Assembly: GCF_000196135.1 (NCBI RefSeq)
Contig: NC_005090.1
Span: 124,001-188,000 of the forward strand
Length of the DNA stretch: 64,000 bases
Source of the DNA: Wolinella succinogenes DSM 1740
GTDB lineage: Bacteria > Campylobacterota > Campylobacteria > Campylobacterales > Helicobacteraceae
Reading direction: 5' to 3'
Within the stretch, counting starts at the first letter, position 1; each line of letters starts with the position of its first letter. Positions 62,485 to 64,000 of the stretch are shown here, piece by piece. A program made the position numbers and the translations under genes. The notes below the pieces were generated by a model that saw only the letters and a program-made list of their open reading frames with translations, was not told where the DNA came from and did not search any database.

Positions 62485-63342
62485 ATGGAATGGCTAAATC
62501 TTGAAGATAGCGTTAATGCGCTGTCATTGCTGGGTGCTGCGGTCATTTTAGCTTTGACTATCTTCGTCGCGGGTGGTTACATCAAGAAGATGAAGGACAG
62601 TCGGGCTGAGGGTGAGCTGGCAAAAGAGAGTTGGGATGGTATCGGAGAGTTTAAAAACGATATTCCTATTGGTTGGGGCGTGACTTATCTCGCGCTTATC
62701 GTTTGGGGCTTTTGGTATTGGTTTATTGGCTATCCCCTTAATGCCTACTCTCAAATTGGGGAGTACAATGAAGAGGTGAAGAGCCATAATGCTAAATTTG
62801 AAAGCAAATGGGCAAATGCCGACCATAAGACCTTGGTTGAGATGGGTCAAAGTATCTTTTTGGTACAGTGCTCCCAGTGTCATGGTGAGACCACCGAGGG
62901 GATGAATGGCAAAGCTGCCAACCTTACTCGATGGGGTCGCGAAGAGGGAATTGTTGATGCAGTTTTACAGGGAGCTAAGGGTCTTAACTATCCTTTGGGC
63001 GAAATGCCTGCGGGTCTTGTGGATGAAGCAAGCGCTAAAGCTGTTGCCGCTTTTGTGATGGCAGAACTTTCTGAAGTGAAAAAGAGCAAGAACCCCGCGC
63101 TCGTCGAGCAGGGGCGAGAGATCTGGGTCACTGGTACATGCTCTTCCTGCCACGGGGATGATGGTAAAGGGCTTGGCGGACAAGCGCCTGACTTGACTCA
63201 ATATGGCACCGCCACCTTTGTTGCGGAGGTCCTAGAGAAAGGTAAAAAGGGTCATATCGGTGGAATGCCTGCCTTCAAAGCACCTATGTTGACCGAGATT
63301 CAGAAGAAAGCTTTGGCTAACTTCATCTATTCTAACAAGTAA
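62485..63342 (+). CDS. ccoP: cbb3-type cytochrome c oxidase subunit III (dihaem cytochrome c)
   Basis: CcoP is the dihaem electron-entry subunit. The 285-residue protein has two N-terminal membrane helices (about 13-32 and 63-83), then two cytochrome c domains with CSQCH (129-133) and CSSCH (219-223) and their methionines in LGEMPAGL and GGMPAFKAPM. It follows ccoQ by six bases. The two-helix N-terminus (rather than one) is common among Campylobacterota. Confidence 0.95.
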   Translation: MEWLNLEDSVNALSLLGAAVILALTIFVAGGYIKKMKDSRAEGELAKESWDGIGEFKNDIPIGWGVTYLALIVWGFWYWFIGYPLNAYSQIGEYNEEVKSHNAKFESKWANADHKTLVEMGQSIFLVQCSQCHGETTEGMNGKAANLTRWGREEGIVDAVLQGAKGLNYPLGEMPAGLVDEASAKAVAAFVMAELSEVKKSKNPALVEQGREIWVTGTCSSCHGDDGKGLGGQAPDLTQYGTATFVAEVLEKGKKGHIGGMPAFKAPMLTEIQKKALANFIYSNK

Positions 63343-63357
63343 GCAGAGGAGCAGGAA

Positions 63358-63558
63358 ATGAATGGATTGTTCGGAGTCAATGGACTACTTGGATATCTAG
63401 TAGCGGTTGTGTTGCTGCTTAGCGTTGTTGGAGTGTTCACTTTCTTGGCTATCGGGGTGCAAAAAGAGGAGGCAACTAATTACTATCGCCTTGAAAAAGC
63501 ACACGATATTCAGATGTACAACAGTGATAACGAAAAACAGTATCGCTCAACCAAATAA
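63358..63558 (+). CDS. DUF4006 family small membrane protein
   Basis: A 66-residue protein with a hydrophobic helix (about 10-33; LLGYLVAVVLLLSVVGVFTFLA, parts) and a polar tail with YYRLEKAHDIQMYNSD. DUF4006 proteins follow ccoP in Campylobacterota and are thought to belong to the oxidase or its assembly; no activity is known. GCAGAGGAGCAGG provides the ribosome site, 15 bases after ccoP. Confidence 0.8.
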   Translation: MNGLFGVNGLLGYLVAVVLLLSVVGVFTFLAIGVQKEEATNYYRLEKAHDIQMYNSDNEKQYRSTK

Positions 63559-63569
63559 GGAGGATGGAA

Positions 63570-63680
63570 ATGACAAAATATAACAGCCTTGAAAAAATCC
63601 TTTTTGTGGCGCATTTGGTTTTGATTGTTGTCTCCATCGTGGTAGCATTCATCCCTGGAATGCTTCCCTTTGTTGTCTAG
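63570..63680 (+). CDS. 36-residue single-span membrane protein after the cbb3 genes
   Basis: A short ORF with a strong ribosome site (AAGGAGGATGG) just before the ATG at 63570. The product starts MTKYNSLEKILFVAHL and has one long hydrophobic helix (about 10-30) ending FIPGMLPFVV. It lies 11 bases after the DUF4006 gene, so it should be part of the cbb3 transcript. It may be a small oxidase or assembly subunit of CcoH/CcoM type, but I recognise no family. Confidence 0.6.
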   Translation: MTKYNSLEKILFVAHLVLIVVSIVVAFIPGMLPFVV

Positions 63681-63684
63681 TTCG

Positions 63685-64000
63685 GTGAAAGTTGTTGTTC
63701 AAAGGGCGGGGAGAGTTTGTCTCCTTGCCCTCTTTTTATTTCTGCCCGCCACGCTAGCCGCGTTCTCTTCACCCTATGTGATCAACCCCCACGCCCAGCT
63801 TGTCCCCAAGACTGAAGCCTTTGTTCATCTGCTCGCTCAAGAGCTCCAAGAAAAGACAGGAGTCTCTCTCTATTTGGTGGCCCTAGAGAACCTAGAAGGA
63901 CGCGATTTCAAGTCCTATGAAGAGGAGTTGGCCAAAGATTTCAAACGCCCCTATGCCTTTATCTTCTTTGCCAAGAAGGAAAAAAAGATTGATGTGGTGG
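63685..64000 (+). CDS. TPM-domain-like exported protein (partial)
   Basis: The first 105 codons of a gene cut by the right edge. A GTG at 63685, four bases after the upstream stop, gives a signal peptide (about 1-26; MKVVVQRAGRVCLLALFLFL then PATLAA). The mature part reads INPHAQLVPKTEAFVHLLAQ, ELQEKTGVSLYLVALENLEG and YAFIFFAKKEKKID, which fits the start of a TPM domain (YgcG type; flat alpha/beta fold seen in thylakoid and bacterial envelope proteins). Similar periplasmic proteins follow the cbb3 genes in Campylobacter. A role in oxidase assembly or envelope upkeep is only suggested by position. Confidence 0.65.
   Translation, partial: MKVVVQRAGRVCLLALFLFLPATLAAFSSPYVINPHAQLVPKTEAFVHLLAQELQEKTGVSLYLVALENLEGRDFKSYEEELAKDFKRPYAFIFFAKKEKKIDVV

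Overview
The window is an ordinary chromosomal stretch from a Campylobacterota (epsilonproteobacterial) genome, most likely Wolinella succinogenes or a very close relative in the Helicobacteraceae sense. Grounds: the 16S gene reads as Helicobacter/Wolinella type; gene blocks match Campylobacter/Helicobacter neighbourhoods that I know (pseudouridine synthase-flpA-trmB-ftsE-ftsX-M23; flaG-fliD-fliS-fliT-like; membrane protein-dksA-rlmH-accD-suhB; ccoNOQP-DUF4006); -10 boxes are nearly always TATAAT with no clear -35; and spermidine is made by the carboxyspermidine route. The species name is inference. I see no IS element, prophage, integrase or CRISPR array.

Layout. 1-5.0 kb: start of a membrane sensor protein (minus strand), an orphan molybdopterin formate dehydrogenase-like subunit with a DMT exporter, a soluble CZB-domain chemoreceptor, and a Ser-Cys-Leu-Gly tRNA cluster. 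5.1-11.7 kb: Na+/H+ antiporter, ilvD, a CoA-binding protein, ilvA, a polytopic membrane protein and a pseudopilin. 12.2-17.4 kb: a complete rRNA operon (16S-tRNA-Ile-tRNA-Ala-23S-5S) with long complementary arms flanking both large rRNAs. 17.7-21.9 kb: a ComEA-like DNA-binding protein, then a complete larA-larC-larE-larB operon for a nickel-pincer 2-hydroxyacid racemase/epimerase and its cofactor. 22.2-30.4 kb: BASS transporter, tRNA(CAT), rodA, then a tightly overlapped run rluD-like-flpA-trmB-ftsE-ftsX-envC-like that joins a surface adhesin homologue to the division machinery. 30.5-33.6 kb: flagellar cap genes flaG-fliD-fliS-fliT-like behind a likely sigma-28 promoter.

33.6-53.7 kb is housekeeping and envelope: DUF2156 protein, dksA-like, rlmH, accD, suhB-like, recO, a SurA-like chaperone, dapD, dus, a flavodiiron protein, ppnP, a GlpM-like protein, nspC plus carboxyspermidine dehydrogenase, an orphan RND pump, an FtsL-like protein with rsmH, malic enzyme, and a 675-residue AsmA-like protein with three internal repeats. 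53.8-64 kb: a cysteine-rich lipoprotein with twin CX3C motifs, a five-tRNA cluster holding two different tRNA-Glu genes, cinA, ppk2, ileS with a 35-codon coupled ORF, and the cbb3 oxidase operon with two small accessory membrane proteins, running into a TPM-like gene cut by the window edge.

Points most worth a second look: the complete lar operon with a three-cysteine LarE and structured leader; the twin-CX3C lipoprotein; the three-repeat AsmA-like protein; the degenerate LytM protein behind ftsEX; the short ORFs after ileS and after the cbb3 genes; the divergent second tRNA-Glu; and rodA ending inside a tRNA gene. No clearly new multi-gene system was found.
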